From Apostichopus parvimensis (Eukaryota; Echinodermata; Holothuroidea; Aspidochirotida; Stichopodidae): a stretch of 20,165 bases of DNA. The DNA lies in the NCBI GenBank assembly GCA_000934455.1, contig KN882717.1, positions 153,022 through 173,186 of the forward strand, given 5' to 3'. Of the stretch, positions 10,311-19,169 are shown in pieces (within the stretch, counting starts at the first letter, position 1; the number at the start of each line of letters is the position of its first letter). Under the pieces are notes generated by a model, which did no database searches, was not told the origin of the DNA, and saw only the letters and a program-made list of their open reading frames with translations. The translations under genes and the position numbers were made by a program.

Positions 10311-12000
10311 TATAGTGTTAAATTGCTTGTATGTAAAACATACTATAAAATGGTAAAAACTAATATACTGGAAAGGAGATTTGCAAATACTGCGGGCCTA
10401 TTATCTGCTGGCTTAGCAGATATCCTCAGTGTTGTATTGGCTCTGTATCTCATTTAATTTACGGTATGGGTGAGATCCGTAATTCTTATTTCAGCCCAGT
10501 TGAAAAGTTCTAGCTATAATCACATAGCACAATGCATGAGCTCCCCCTATATAATACACGAGGTATTATGAGCCTGATAGTCCTAGAGCCTACACGAGTC
10601 AGTCATTAAACCTTTTGTTGGGGGGGGGGGGGGGTTGGTACTGTGTTCCCCAATCTTCAGAAAGTGGGGGAAAAATTAATTATAAATTAATTATAATATT
10701 TTTTACTAGTGTCAATGTATTTACAAGAATTGTTGATTGATGGTAGCCTGTAAGTATACATCTTAATGAAACATAGGTTCATTGTGTATTTTAACAGGTA
10801 GATATCAAGTTCACGATCCACCTCGATTGATCGTTTGATGTAGCCAAACTTGCAAACTACGGCGATAACAAAAAAAAAAACGCGTTTCGTTTAATCACAG
10901 TTTTGAAGCCTACTGTTCATAACAAGCCGGTTCTATATATTACAGTTACTGTACAACCGGTCATTTGTGCAATTAGAATACGTTGTGTTGTAAAATCGTA
11001 CCGTATCTTTTCAATTATAGAACTACTATATACATGTTTGCTATAAAAATAAAAAATAAATTTTAGTTACTTTACACTGTAAATGGTGTATATTTTATAA
11101 ACACATTAACGAATACATATTTCCATGCATATGCTACTTTTCGGTGTATTTGGCTTTGTTTGTGTTGTATACTTTTGATTCAGACTACATCCGTTGTTCT
11201 TCTTACACCACCATAGCTTTCTGTCAGTGGCAGAAGCTAATGCCCACAAATAAAGCGAAGAATTGTATTTCATGTTTTTTGTGTCATTTTATGTAGCCGC
11301 CATATAAGATATGTAGGACGTGAAGTGAACTCTAACTGAACTTGTAGGCCTACTCACCTCTTTTCATGTTACAAAGTTTTATTCATGCTTGGCAGTGAAT
11401 ACTTGCAAAACAATGCTCTCGTGTACAAAACAATGCTCTCTTATACAAAACATGCAAACCCTAAAAGTAAAACTTAATCAAACCTTCTTGTTTTTCCTAA
11501 CTAAGGTCGATTTTTAAGTTACTATGTTTTTCTAAAATCCTTTAAAAATCAGTATCATCAGACCTGGAATTTTCAACAAACATAGCTTATTTACATAGTG
11601 ATGTGGATTCGTCATGGTGTGGGCGAGGCTGATTGGGCGAAGTGGGGTCTCATTCTTGTTCTTGGCGTCTTTTTGCCTGTTTGCTTGTAAGTTTTGTTCC
11701 CTGCGACATCCTTTCTACAAGATTTCTTGATAACGTTGTATACCATTTTTTATATCGCTTTCTCTCAAAGTTGATGTTCACATTCGTCATATATAAGTAT
11801 AATTAAGTACAGTTACTAATTGATTGTGTCTCTTTTGTCTCGTTTGATTGATTTGATTGACATAAAATATAACTGAAAAACAAAATTGAAGAAAAGATTT
11901 AAACATTTTCTAAACAATACAACTAAAGAAGGCCAGGTGCATCCATTTCTTTTAATGGGCTAACTGGCTATGCCCTCGTCAACTACGTATACATATTTCT
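10311..12000. other. AT-rich stretch with simple repeats, no recognisable gene
   Basis: No gene is recognised. A run of 15 G lies at 10620-10634. A 20-bp tandem repeat with about 2.5 units of the type ACAAAACAATGCTCTC occupies about 11404-11460. An AATAAA is at about 11250 without an associated coding frame. An 11-A run precedes CGCGTTTCG near 10880. These are ordinary features of non-coding animal DNA. Confidence 0.5.
11404..11460. repeat. 20-bp tandem repeat, about 2.5 units
   Basis: Two full units, GCAAAACAATGCTCTCGTGT and ACAAAACAATGCTCTCTTAT, are followed by a partial ACAAAACATGC. The unit has no recognised function. Confidence 0.8.
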
Positions 12001-12216
12001 TTATTCTAAAGGGATCACTTCAAACTGTGCACCAACCATATCACTTCTGTCACTCAAAATTGTCCAACAGTGTTCAAATTTCAGTCATTGATCATTTGAC
12101 ACAGATTTGAAGCATTTCCATGAATCAGGATTAGTTTCGAAAACATTAAATGCTACAAATTTATCCAAGACATTTTCTTGATGTTGTTTCTTACCCCCAA
12201 ATTGACGAGTAAGAAA
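12001..12216 (-). pseudogene. Unrecognised coding remnant, one in-frame stop
   Basis: On the minus strand a 72-codon frame begins at the G run (12217), reads protein-like sequence including KKQHQENVLDKFVAFNVF and NPDSWKCFKSVSNDQ, meets one TGA, and continues LKFEHCWTILSDRSDMVGAQ to TAA at 12001-12003. The composition (W, F, C, D/E spread evenly, few low-complexity runs) looks like real protein; the plus strand there has no comparable frame. The stop codon overlaps an AATAAA, so a 3' end of a gene is possible. No family is identified. It may be the last exon of a dead gene or a transposon protein tail. The real 5' boundary is unknown because the G run obscures it. Confidence 0.35.
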
Positions 12217-12239
12217 GGGGGGGGGGGGGGGGGGGGGGG
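12217..12239 (+). repeat. G(23) homopolymer
   Basis: There are 23 consecutive G. The perfect 8-bp pair TTTCTTAC/GTAAGAAA (12187-12194 and 12209-12216), with five C at the start of its loop, sits directly upstream. Such a run can form a G-quadruplex and is prone to length errors in assembly. Confidence 0.9.
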
Positions 12240-12296
12240 CTGCGCTCCAAGTTCACAGTAGTATACCTAGAGCTATTGCTGAACTTCTTGAAACCA

Positions 12297-12862
12297 ATCT
12301 ATCGGGATGTGGTTTTGTCCTATTGATTTACTAGTTAACAATCTTAACCCATGCACAGGAGTATCTCTTTAAGAGGATGCAAACTAAAAACATAATTGAC
12401 TCAATAGTTTATATCTGGCATTTTCTTTGAATTTATGATTCGCATATAGAGAATGCCTCAGTTAGTGAAGTTGCTTTTATGCACTGTTTGGCTGTAACAC
12501 GGAAGTACCTTCATTAGTGTTCGTGTTAAAAGTCTACCATAACAGTTTTAACTCTATCAACGTACCGTTCTAGGAAAAGGTAGATATTTCTATTATGGGC
12601 ACATGCACCTTCACCACCTAATTAGGTTAACCGTGCACCTTGTCAGTCACCATAACATTTCAAATGAATTTTTCTTATGTTACGATATGCTTATATGCTG
12701 GCACAAATAGTGTATATAGCCACTATTCATCCTAAAAAAAGAGAGTTATCCGTTATATTGTTAGCACCCATTATCGCCAACACACTCTTCTATTTTTGCA
12801 GAACTGAATATTCTATCAATCTACTATACCATCGCTATCATTGTGGCAAACTTGTCTAAAAT
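12297..12862 (+). repeat. Repeat R3: diverged, truncated copy of R1/R2
   Basis: AATCTATCGGGATGTGGT at 12297-12348 matches 3643-3701. The sequence from 12360 to 12862 matches R1/R2 from their start through GGCAAACTTGTCTAAA, with substitutions and some inserted bases (for example around 12460-12510 and 12690-12740). The 3' half, including the WNSLP segment and the 8-bp tail, is absent. The copy stops at about 12859 and is joined almost directly to the retroelement remnant. This shows a deletion of roughly 0.8 kb relative to module A. Confidence 0.75.
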
Positions 12863-12863
12863 A

Positions 12864-13660
12864 TACCAAAGACTTTGCATAAGTGCAACAAGAAAAGGTT
12901 CCCAAAAACCTACTAAAACAAAACTTAAGGCAGGCATAATTGTCTTTTTCGTATAATAATTCTGCAATAAGTCAGTATAAATCTTATTAAAGCAGGCATA
13001 ATTGCACATGCTTAATTCCAATATGGCTCAAGAAGAACTTGACTATTGTGAAGAGTAAATTGATATTTAAAGTTACGCAGTCGTAGTTGCCTCCTGTGGA
13101 TGGAACCCCAGAACTTTCTCAATTTATTAAAAAAAAACATTCTTGAGACACTTCAAGAGAAGTCAAAGTGCATTAAAGAACCTAATTATGCAGGTTGCAG
13201 TGAAGAACCTGATTATGCAGGTACATCTTCGTTTGCGGAACAAGGTAGTTTTACTGGCAATCAACAATTTCATTTTGCCAATTTCGATGATGAAGTCTCA
13301 AGCATTTTCAATGAAAAACCCATCTTCAACTCAATTTTGAAGATGTGTTAAACACGGGTCCTTCATTTTGAAAGGGGCAGCCATTTTCACCTACAATTGC
13401 TGACATTGTTACAAAATTGTTCAAAGGGAAATCATCAGATGAAAAACTTAAAGAAAAGCATCAAAAGTACTGACAACTGTTACAACTTACAATTGTGAAA
13501 ATCTACAACCCATGCGGCTGAACCTGTAACAAACTTAGACCTACTGCAAGGAGCAGAGACTTGAAAACTTCAAAAAGTACAGCATAAGGCTCACGTAGTC
13601 TTGGAATGCAGAGCATGTGAAGAGATATAGGATACCCTAATTTAACGAACTTGAAGTGAA
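12864..13660 (+). pseudogene. Decayed DIRS-like retroelement ORF1 (gag-like), copy B1
   Basis: This corresponds to 5159-5945 of module A. The A run is shorter here, and one frame stays open at 13100-13351: about ETLQEKSKCIKEPNYAGCSE, then EPDYAG, FAEQGSFTGNQQFHFANFDD and EVSSIFNE. It contains a 24-bp tandem repeat encoding two EP(N/D)YAGCS-like peptides. Downstream, after a TGA, comes KGQPFSPTIADIVTKLFKGK, then SSDEKLKEKHQKY and KLRPTARSRDLK, as in module A. The frame is still broken overall. The copy ends abruptly after GAACTTGAAGTGAAG (13661), inside what would be the left foldback arm, where the next copy begins. Family assignment as for module A: plausible, not verified. Confidence 0.5.
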
Positions 13661-14056
13661 GCATAATTGCACATGCTTAATTCCAATATGGCTCAAGAAG
13701 AACTTGGCTATTGTGAAGAGTGAATTGATACGCAGTCGTAGTTGCCTCCTGTGGGTGGAACTCCAGAACTTTCTCAATTTATTTAAAAAAACACATTCTT
13801 GAGACACTTCAAGAGAAGCCAAAGTGCAGTGAAGAACATGAATATTTGAAAGGGGCCCCCATTTTACCTACAATTGCTGACATTGTTACAAAAGTGTTCA
13901 AAGGGCAAACATCAGATGACAAACTAAAAGAAAAGTATAAAAAGTACTGAAAACTGAAAAGGAGCAGAGACTTGAAAACTTAAAAAAGTACAGCCTAAGT
14001 CTCACGTAGTCCTTGAATGCAGAGCATGTGAAGAGATATAGGATATCCTAATTTAA
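13661..14056 (+). pseudogene. Decayed DIRS-like retroelement ORF1, copy B2 (internally deleted)
   Basis: The sequence restarts at CATAATTGCACATGCTTAAT, equal to 13001 in B1 and 5281 in module A. The segment encoding the EPDYAG repeats and FAEQ...FNE is missing (GAACATGAATA is joined to TTTGAAAGGGGCCCCC near 13845), and a second gap of about 70 bases lies near 13957. The peptide block around PTIADIVTKVFKG and SRDLKT survives. B1 and B2 thus form an internal tandem duplication of about 660 bp, with later loss in B2. Confidence 0.5.
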
Positions 14057-14286
14057 CGAACTTGAAGTGAAGTTTGACGTATATTCTATCGGATCAATGC
14101 TCTCATGAAAGGATTCCGTCCCACCCAAGTGTTCGATCTTTCCCTACCCTTTAAGGGTTCGATGTGAACACTTGTTTGAACAATGAGGCTACTACAGCAA
14201 CACTCTCACGCAATCCCTGCATGCAAGCATATGATTCGATGGAATCTAAATCAAACTTCACTTTAAGTTCGTTTAATTAGGGTATC
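14042..14286. repeat. Foldback (long inverted repeat), module B, more complete copy
   Basis: The left arm (about 14042-14115, GATATCCTAATTTAACGAAC onward) pairs with the right arm (about 14212-14286, ending GTTTAATTAGGGTATC). The arms are about 74 bp and roughly 80% complementary or better. The same inner hairpins as at 5999-6047 are kept (CAAGTGTTC...GAACACTTG and ACCCTTTAAGGGT). This copy shows that the module A copy lost about 68 bp at its right end. No flanking target-site duplication was identified by eye. Confidence 0.8.
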
Positions 14287-14469
14287 ATTTATATTTTAAA
14301 ATCCAGGTTCAACATTCCCACCCAGGGGACGTGTGTCGCAGGGGATCATGAATCTTTTGTACGTAAACGTTAACATCATGTTTACTTTGAGATTTGTAAT
14401 GTTTCTACAATGAAAATGATATAACTTCATGTTTTCGTTCTTAACCAAAATTGCGGAATGGCCCGGTTA

Positions 14470-15508
14470 CAGTATGTGTAGCGTAAGGGAGCAGTGAAAG
14501 ATATTTCACATTTAGTTCGTCCATTTCAGAGACCCATGCCTACCTAGTTCGTGAGGGCGAGACAGTTCATCTCATCTGCCATCAAGACAATACTGATGAA
14601 GTTTAAATATGGGGCAATAATATATCAATTATGTTACTGGAGGAGAACTAGACCAAGATTCGCCAAACAATGCTGAATTTACACGAAAATTGGGTGCTAT
14701 CATTTATACACGTTACAAGCAACAATGGGGTACTTTCATTTGCAGGAGACCAAAGGCTAAATATTTATACTTAAAGATTATTTACAGCCCATCTCAAGGA
14801 TATCCTCGCTGTACGTCTAACTATGGACGTCATGTTTTCTTTGATGATGAATGACAAGAACCGTTCCAGTTTAACTGTTCGACAGAAAAAGCAGATCCAG
14901 ATATTGATATGATTCTGTACAACGAGAAAGCAGAAGACAGCGACAAGTAGACACCAGAGATTTAAATGTTCATGAACAGCAGCTTTCCGAAACACTGTCG
15001 TTCACTCCGTATCTGGATTCTTTCCTTTGATAATAGCAGTTTGCTCTGCAGGGTAACCAAACATTTACCTGCTCCCTACCAGAACTACCAAGAATTTTGT
15101 TCCTTCGGACCATTGGTGATTTTACCGATATTCTCGGTATCGATTCATCCACCGCACTACAACGTCAGCACACGCAAAGGTGAAAATGTCACTCTCACCT
15201 GCAAAAGTAATGTAAGTGAAGTTGTATTGGAATGGACTAATATTCCAATTGGAGACCTGCAGTATAATGTCAGTAGGATCAATGGTTCATTGCATTTGGA
15301 GCTTTTTAATTACAAACCAGTTGAAAATATATCTACATGTTTATGTAATGGGTCATATGAGGGTAGAGTTATATCAGAAAACATAACCATAGGCGAGCGA
15401 TTACCAGTGGGAGACTCAGAAGTTAATGTCACATGGATAATAATACCTATTATGCTCCTGGTGTGAACTGCAATAATTATTATAGTATATTACTTTAAAA
15501 AGAGCTAA
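14470..15508 (+). pseudogene. Ig-superfamily receptor pseudogene, module B; open Ig3 domain
   Basis: The start and signal peptide are lost. Ig1 (about 14490-14755) and Ig2 (about 14790-15050) contain stops (TAA in VCVA-stop-GSS, TAA before IW, TGA after FFDDE) and frameshifts (near 14615, 14935, 15020). A frame then stays open to 15466. It covers the end of Ig2 (SFDNSSLLCR) and a complete third Ig domain: GENVTLTCKSN with Cys79, LEW with Trp90 and ISTCLC with Cys125/127 (numbered from the ATG at 14966). Nine N-glycosylation sequons fall between residues 66 and 154. A membrane anchor WIIIPIMLLV follows. TGA (15464-15466) interrupts it, but the frame continues TAIIIIVYYFKKS to TAA (15506-15508), a typical type I anchor with a very short basic tail. 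No introns separate the domains. The native product would be a cell-surface glycoprotein with unknown ligand. Confidence 0.7.
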
Positions 15509-15550
15509 GTGCAGATCTGCGTAAATGTATCAATTGGAATTCGATGAATA

Positions 15551-15585
15551 GACAAAACAGACAGAGAGACAGACAGACAAACAGG
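15551..15585. repeat. GACA-type microsatellite
   Basis: Imperfect GACA/GACAGA units (GACAGAGAGACAGACAGACA) lie just after the Ig pseudogene of module B. Confidence 0.7.
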
Positions 15586-15877
15586 GATGGCTATGAGGCG
15601 TTTCAATTTAATAGAAGTAACCCTACTTGATATTGTAAGCTTCCATAGAGTGTCCAGAGGACTGTAATTATTTAAATTATCATTTTTGTTGCCCAGACGA
15701 AGTCATAGAACTAATGAATAACAACTATATTGGACGAAGCCGATAGTTTGACCATTTTCTATTTAAAGATTTGCAGTATTTAAGTTAATCATATTTTAGG
15801 TTCTTAGATAGAACCATCCTTTTTAACGTCGTGGTATACCTGCATAGAAACCTGCTTGACTAAATCCATGAAGAACA

Positions 15878-15899
15878 GGTCTTTTTCATCTTTATTAGT
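15878..15899 (+). promoter_or_regulatory. Probable 3' splice site before the KY-like exon
   Basis: The pyrimidine-rich GGTCTTTTTCATCTTTATTAG ends in AG at 15897-15898. The exon would begin at 15899 and enter the KY-like frame with one base left from the previous codon. An in-frame TAA at 15861-15863 means the coding sequence cannot extend much further upstream without splicing. Confidence 0.55.
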
Positions 15900-16306
15900 G
15901 AAGTGGCCAACTTTAAAGCCAGTGAAATGTATGTCGCAAATTCGGCAAGACCGTCTGTGCAGCCATTCCCACTGCTTCGTGAACACGAACAATGGGGTCC
16001 AACGAAGGCATTTGATGGGCTTGAACTATTTCCCATCTCAAGTGTCGATCCCTTTATCGTGGCCGAGGGGTCAATCTTGATTATAGAGGTAGGACATTAC
16101 CAGCAGCGTGAATTTATGTTTCATTTCTACCACGAGGGTAGGGAAATGCAGCAAGATGTGCAAATGCAGCCGGCAAACCAGCAATGCTCTTTTGTTGTAG
16201 ACTTACGACCAAAAGGGTTTTTTGTCCTGGAGATTTTTGCTAAAGAAGCTCACTTACAAGGAATCCCATTCACTCATGTGTTAACTACCTAATTCAAAAG
16301 TTTTGA
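15899..16306 (+). CDS. Terminal exon of a kyphoscoliosis peptidase/hillarin-like protein, frame broken near the end
   Basis: The frame (EVANFKASEMYVANSARPSV onward, TAA at 16290-16292) contains EQWGPTKAFDGLELF, a two-strand stretch SILIIEVGHYQQREFMFHFY, CSFVVDLRPKGFFVLEIFAKE and FTHV. This order matches the C-terminal beta-rich repeat of the KY/hillarin family (transglutaminase-like proteins of muscle and cytoskeleton): a WG start, then a [KR]G.[FY].LEI[FY]A turn, then H[VI]..YLI. Here YLI is not in frame, but one frame over the sequence reads NYLIQKF and stops at TGA (16304-16306). A one-base loss near 16281-16283 therefore removes the last residues. The catalytic transglutaminase-like core (Cys-His-Asp) is not visible in the window; upstream exons may lie beyond the repeats or be missing. 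It could be an active gene's last exon, a sequencing error case or a lone pseudoexon. Confidence 0.6.
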
Positions 16307-17162
16307 TCGAAATGATCTAATCAGATTTAAAGCTACATTCAGTCTTTCAGTATAGTGTGGATAATGCTTATTTTTTTTAATGAATCCTCAAGCGTACTTG
16401 AACTTTTAGTTTCACATATGTATGATAAGATGCAACTCTGATGAAGGTTCCCTTTGGGTGTATCAGTCACTGCATTGAGCACTTCTGCAAGTGTTGACAA
16501 CACTGCTACAAGTTGTAAAAACACCGTCACAAGTGGTGTCAGCTCTGTAAGGATCCTGTCGTGACAGCAGTGAGAGAGGTCGTCATGATGGCATTGCTAA
16601 AAGTGGTGACTTCTTAGTGCAATTGATGCCAGCTTTAATCTAAGTGGTGACAATAACTGTAAGATTAATGGTTTGACTCTCGAAAATGCTCAGCTTCCTT
16701 CCACTAGAGCATGTTTTCTTTCAGATATAAACAAATATAACCTATGGTGACATAACCCTGTCTTTTGTTAGCTCAATATCTCTTTTTATTATCCACTTTT
16801 TATTATCCACTCTAAAGTGAAAACATTTCCACCTTGCAAGAAATTAGTGTTGTATTCCAGAAGGTAAAGTGCAGTTGATTTAATTTTCTATGAATTGTTG
16901 TGGAGTTGTACTGTAACTTTTCAATGATTTGTAGTTTCTTACTTTGTACATTTCAAATGTACATTCATAGAAATAACATAACTTTTCTCCACCTCTGCAG
17001 TGTGCACTCTGTTGATGTTGTGTAATTCTTTGACAATATGTTCTCTATCTTGTAGTCTCTTAATTAAATAATTAAATGATTAATTAGATATTCATAACAC
17101 TAGCCTTATTGTGATTCTTCTGTACATTTCAATCTGTAGTCTTTACCTACATGTTGCTTCCT
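16307..17162. other. No recognisable gene; short tandem repeats
   Basis: A GTGGTGAC-rich stretch (about 16503-16660) looks like a strongly diverged repeat (AAGTGGTGTCAGCTCTGTAA at 16531, AAGTGGTGACAATAACTGTA at 16643). A perfect 14-bp tandem (TTTTTATTATCCAC twice) occupies 16783-16810. No protein-coding signal is recognised, and no AATAAA is seen close after the KY-like exon. Confidence 0.5.
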
Positions 17163-17460
17163 AAGACTTGTCAATAGAGTGTTTAATTTACGCAATATTT
17201 GTTTCTAAACACCATGTTTTCCCCCAAACCACCTTGAATACTTGTGCTTGGCCTAGTTTTGAGGTAATTTCCATCTCCAGAGTGTGCAATATGTTAATAT
17301 TTCTAAGGCTGATCAATAGAGTGCCTAATGTAACCAATATTATTTTCTAAATTTCTTTCCCGCAAACACCACCTTGAATGCTTGAAAACTAATCTATTTA
17401 AAGACGTTTTTCCGTTCTAGAGTATGAACAATACTTAATTCAGCTAGGAGTGGCCATTGT
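17163..17460. repeat. Diverged tandem repeat, period about 142 bp
   Basis: Two units line up: TCAATAGAGTG at 17171 and 17313, TTTCTAAA soon after each, CACCTTGAATACTTG and CACCTTGAATGCTTG (about 17230 and 17371), and CCAGAGTGTGCAATA and TCTAGAGTATGAACAATA (about 17277 and 17417). A possible third, weaker unit continues toward 17480. Similar words upstream (GCAGTGTGCACTCTG near 17000) hint at an older, longer array. Confidence 0.65.
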
Positions 17461-18169
17461 ATCAATTTAAGTAATTTCTTTTAAGGTAGTGCCACTTTTC
17501 AGGTTTGAAATTATTTTGTATCGACAAATTGTTTAACGTTATCATGCTTCTCTTCCAGTTTAAATTAGTTTCTCTGCATTATAGTGATATTTTCAGAGGG
17601 AACCCACTATTTGCATTAATTCTGAGAGCAGACGATTGTATTCCATTTTCTTCCAATCACAGTGATGGACAGTATTAACTGTATTAACTGTATTAACTGA
17701 TGCTCATATGTATGCAGGCATGCCATCAGGCATATTGTCATATGAAAAAAGAAAAACAGAGTTAATTTCGAAATGAAGTTACATACATTGTATAAATGGA
17801 AAGGCAAATTGAAAATAAATACAGAATATAATGAAAATTACAAAATTTTTATGTCGTTTTTATGTACAATCAAGATTAACAGGTCATACAGATGTTAGGC
17901 ATAGTTATGATTAATAAAAGAGCGATAAATGCACCATCCCGCAATTACCACCAGTTACCACAATTAAATTCCTATTTAACATCGCATGCATTAAACTTCA
18001 GTCCGACTACTTGTCCATTACCTTTCATTGACATGAAATTCAACCGAACAAAATATTAACTTCTGAATATTCTTCATTGTTTTAAACTGCTAATGTTAAA
18101 GTCTCAAAAATGTTTTCTTTTTGGTAAATGTGTCAGGATTCCTTGTCGATGCTACATTGTTTGAACTAG
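17461..18169. other. AT-rich stretch with no recognisable gene; small 10-bp repeat
   Basis: Only a perfect tandem of the 10-bp unit GTATTAACTG (about 2.9 copies, 17672-17700) stands out. Confidence 0.6.
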
Positions 18170-18335
18170 GGGTGGGGCAGGGGAGGGGTTGTGGTGGAGG
18201 AGATGGGTTTATGTCAAACACTCGCCAACCACAATGTGACCTTACTAAGTGACGTCATGTTTCGCTTTGTATCTCACTCATCTAACTAGGCAGGAGAGGC
18301 TGGAGGGTTGCTGTCGCATCTCTGATGGGTGAGTA
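18170..18335 (+). promoter_or_regulatory. Possible promoter-like patch with a perfect CRE
   Basis: A G-rich stretch with GGGTGGGGCAGGGGAGGGG (18170-18188), resembling SP/KLF-type GC/CACCC boxes, precedes a perfect cAMP-response element TGACGTCA (18250-18257). A consensus splice donor GG|GTGAGT (18328-18335) follows about 75 bases later. This arrangement fits a promoter and a short non-coding first exon. No TATA box at a suitable distance and no downstream coding exon was found, so it is speculative. Confidence 0.2.
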
Positions 18336-19169
18336 CTTGGTAGCAAACTAAAGGACGGTTGAAATGGAAACAGATTATAAACGACTTTCAAACTTTCGTA
18401 AAATATAAACTGAAACACGGTATCGCTGAGAAATATTTCTAAGGCTACATGAATGGACCGTGAATACTGGTGTTTTGGTGTAATACAAAACATGTGGCAG
18501 TCCTAAGCACATCGTCTGCTGTACAGAAAACTGTTTATATCATCGCCAGTTCGTAATATATGCGAACCATTTAATTTCAGAAAACTTAATCATAGGCTTA
18601 ATTAAGACATTCTCAAATCCATGTCAAAACAATATACCTCAATGATCGCAATATCTGATGCATGTCTTGTTTATGTTTACGGTTGATTAGGCCAGTTTGG
18701 TGCTTGTATCATGTAAGCAGACGTATAGATGCAAATGTACTCTATGCCATATAACTGTGAATTTTATATTATCACACTGCATTAGCATTTATTTCGTATG
18801 TTTATGTAAGAGAATAAGGATTACAAGTTCGAGAGCAAATCTTAAACGTTAGGACACGTAGAACTTTTTTTTTAAATTGTTGATTTTCCAGGGGGCAAGT
18901 GCCCCCCCCCCTCTACTGTATGGAGTATGATGGAGACTACTGTACAAATACAGTAATCAAACCTAAGCATAGGCCTAATTTCGGCTAAAACTTTGTCTCC
19001 AACTGAGCCTAATTTCCTGTGTTTTTTTACTTACCGGATACACCGAGGGCATCTTCGTACCTTTTATTATTATATTTATATGAAGCCCTGCCTTTTTTTC
19101 AAATGATCGCAGTTTCAAGTCTGTGGGGTGTTGGGTAATTGTTTAGAATTTTTCAAAAAATCATATGTC
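18336..19169. other. AT-rich stretch with no recognisable gene; GC hairpin at 18891-18911
   Basis: The inverted repeat GGGGGC-AAGT-GCCCCC (18891-18906) continues into a run of 10 C (18902-18911). Such C/G-rich hairpins are common as fragments of repeats in marine invertebrates. No gene is recognised around it. Confidence 0.5.

Noticed and set aside
15804-15992. 62-codon minus-strand frame
   Set aside because: Shadow of the KY-like exon and its upstream intron.
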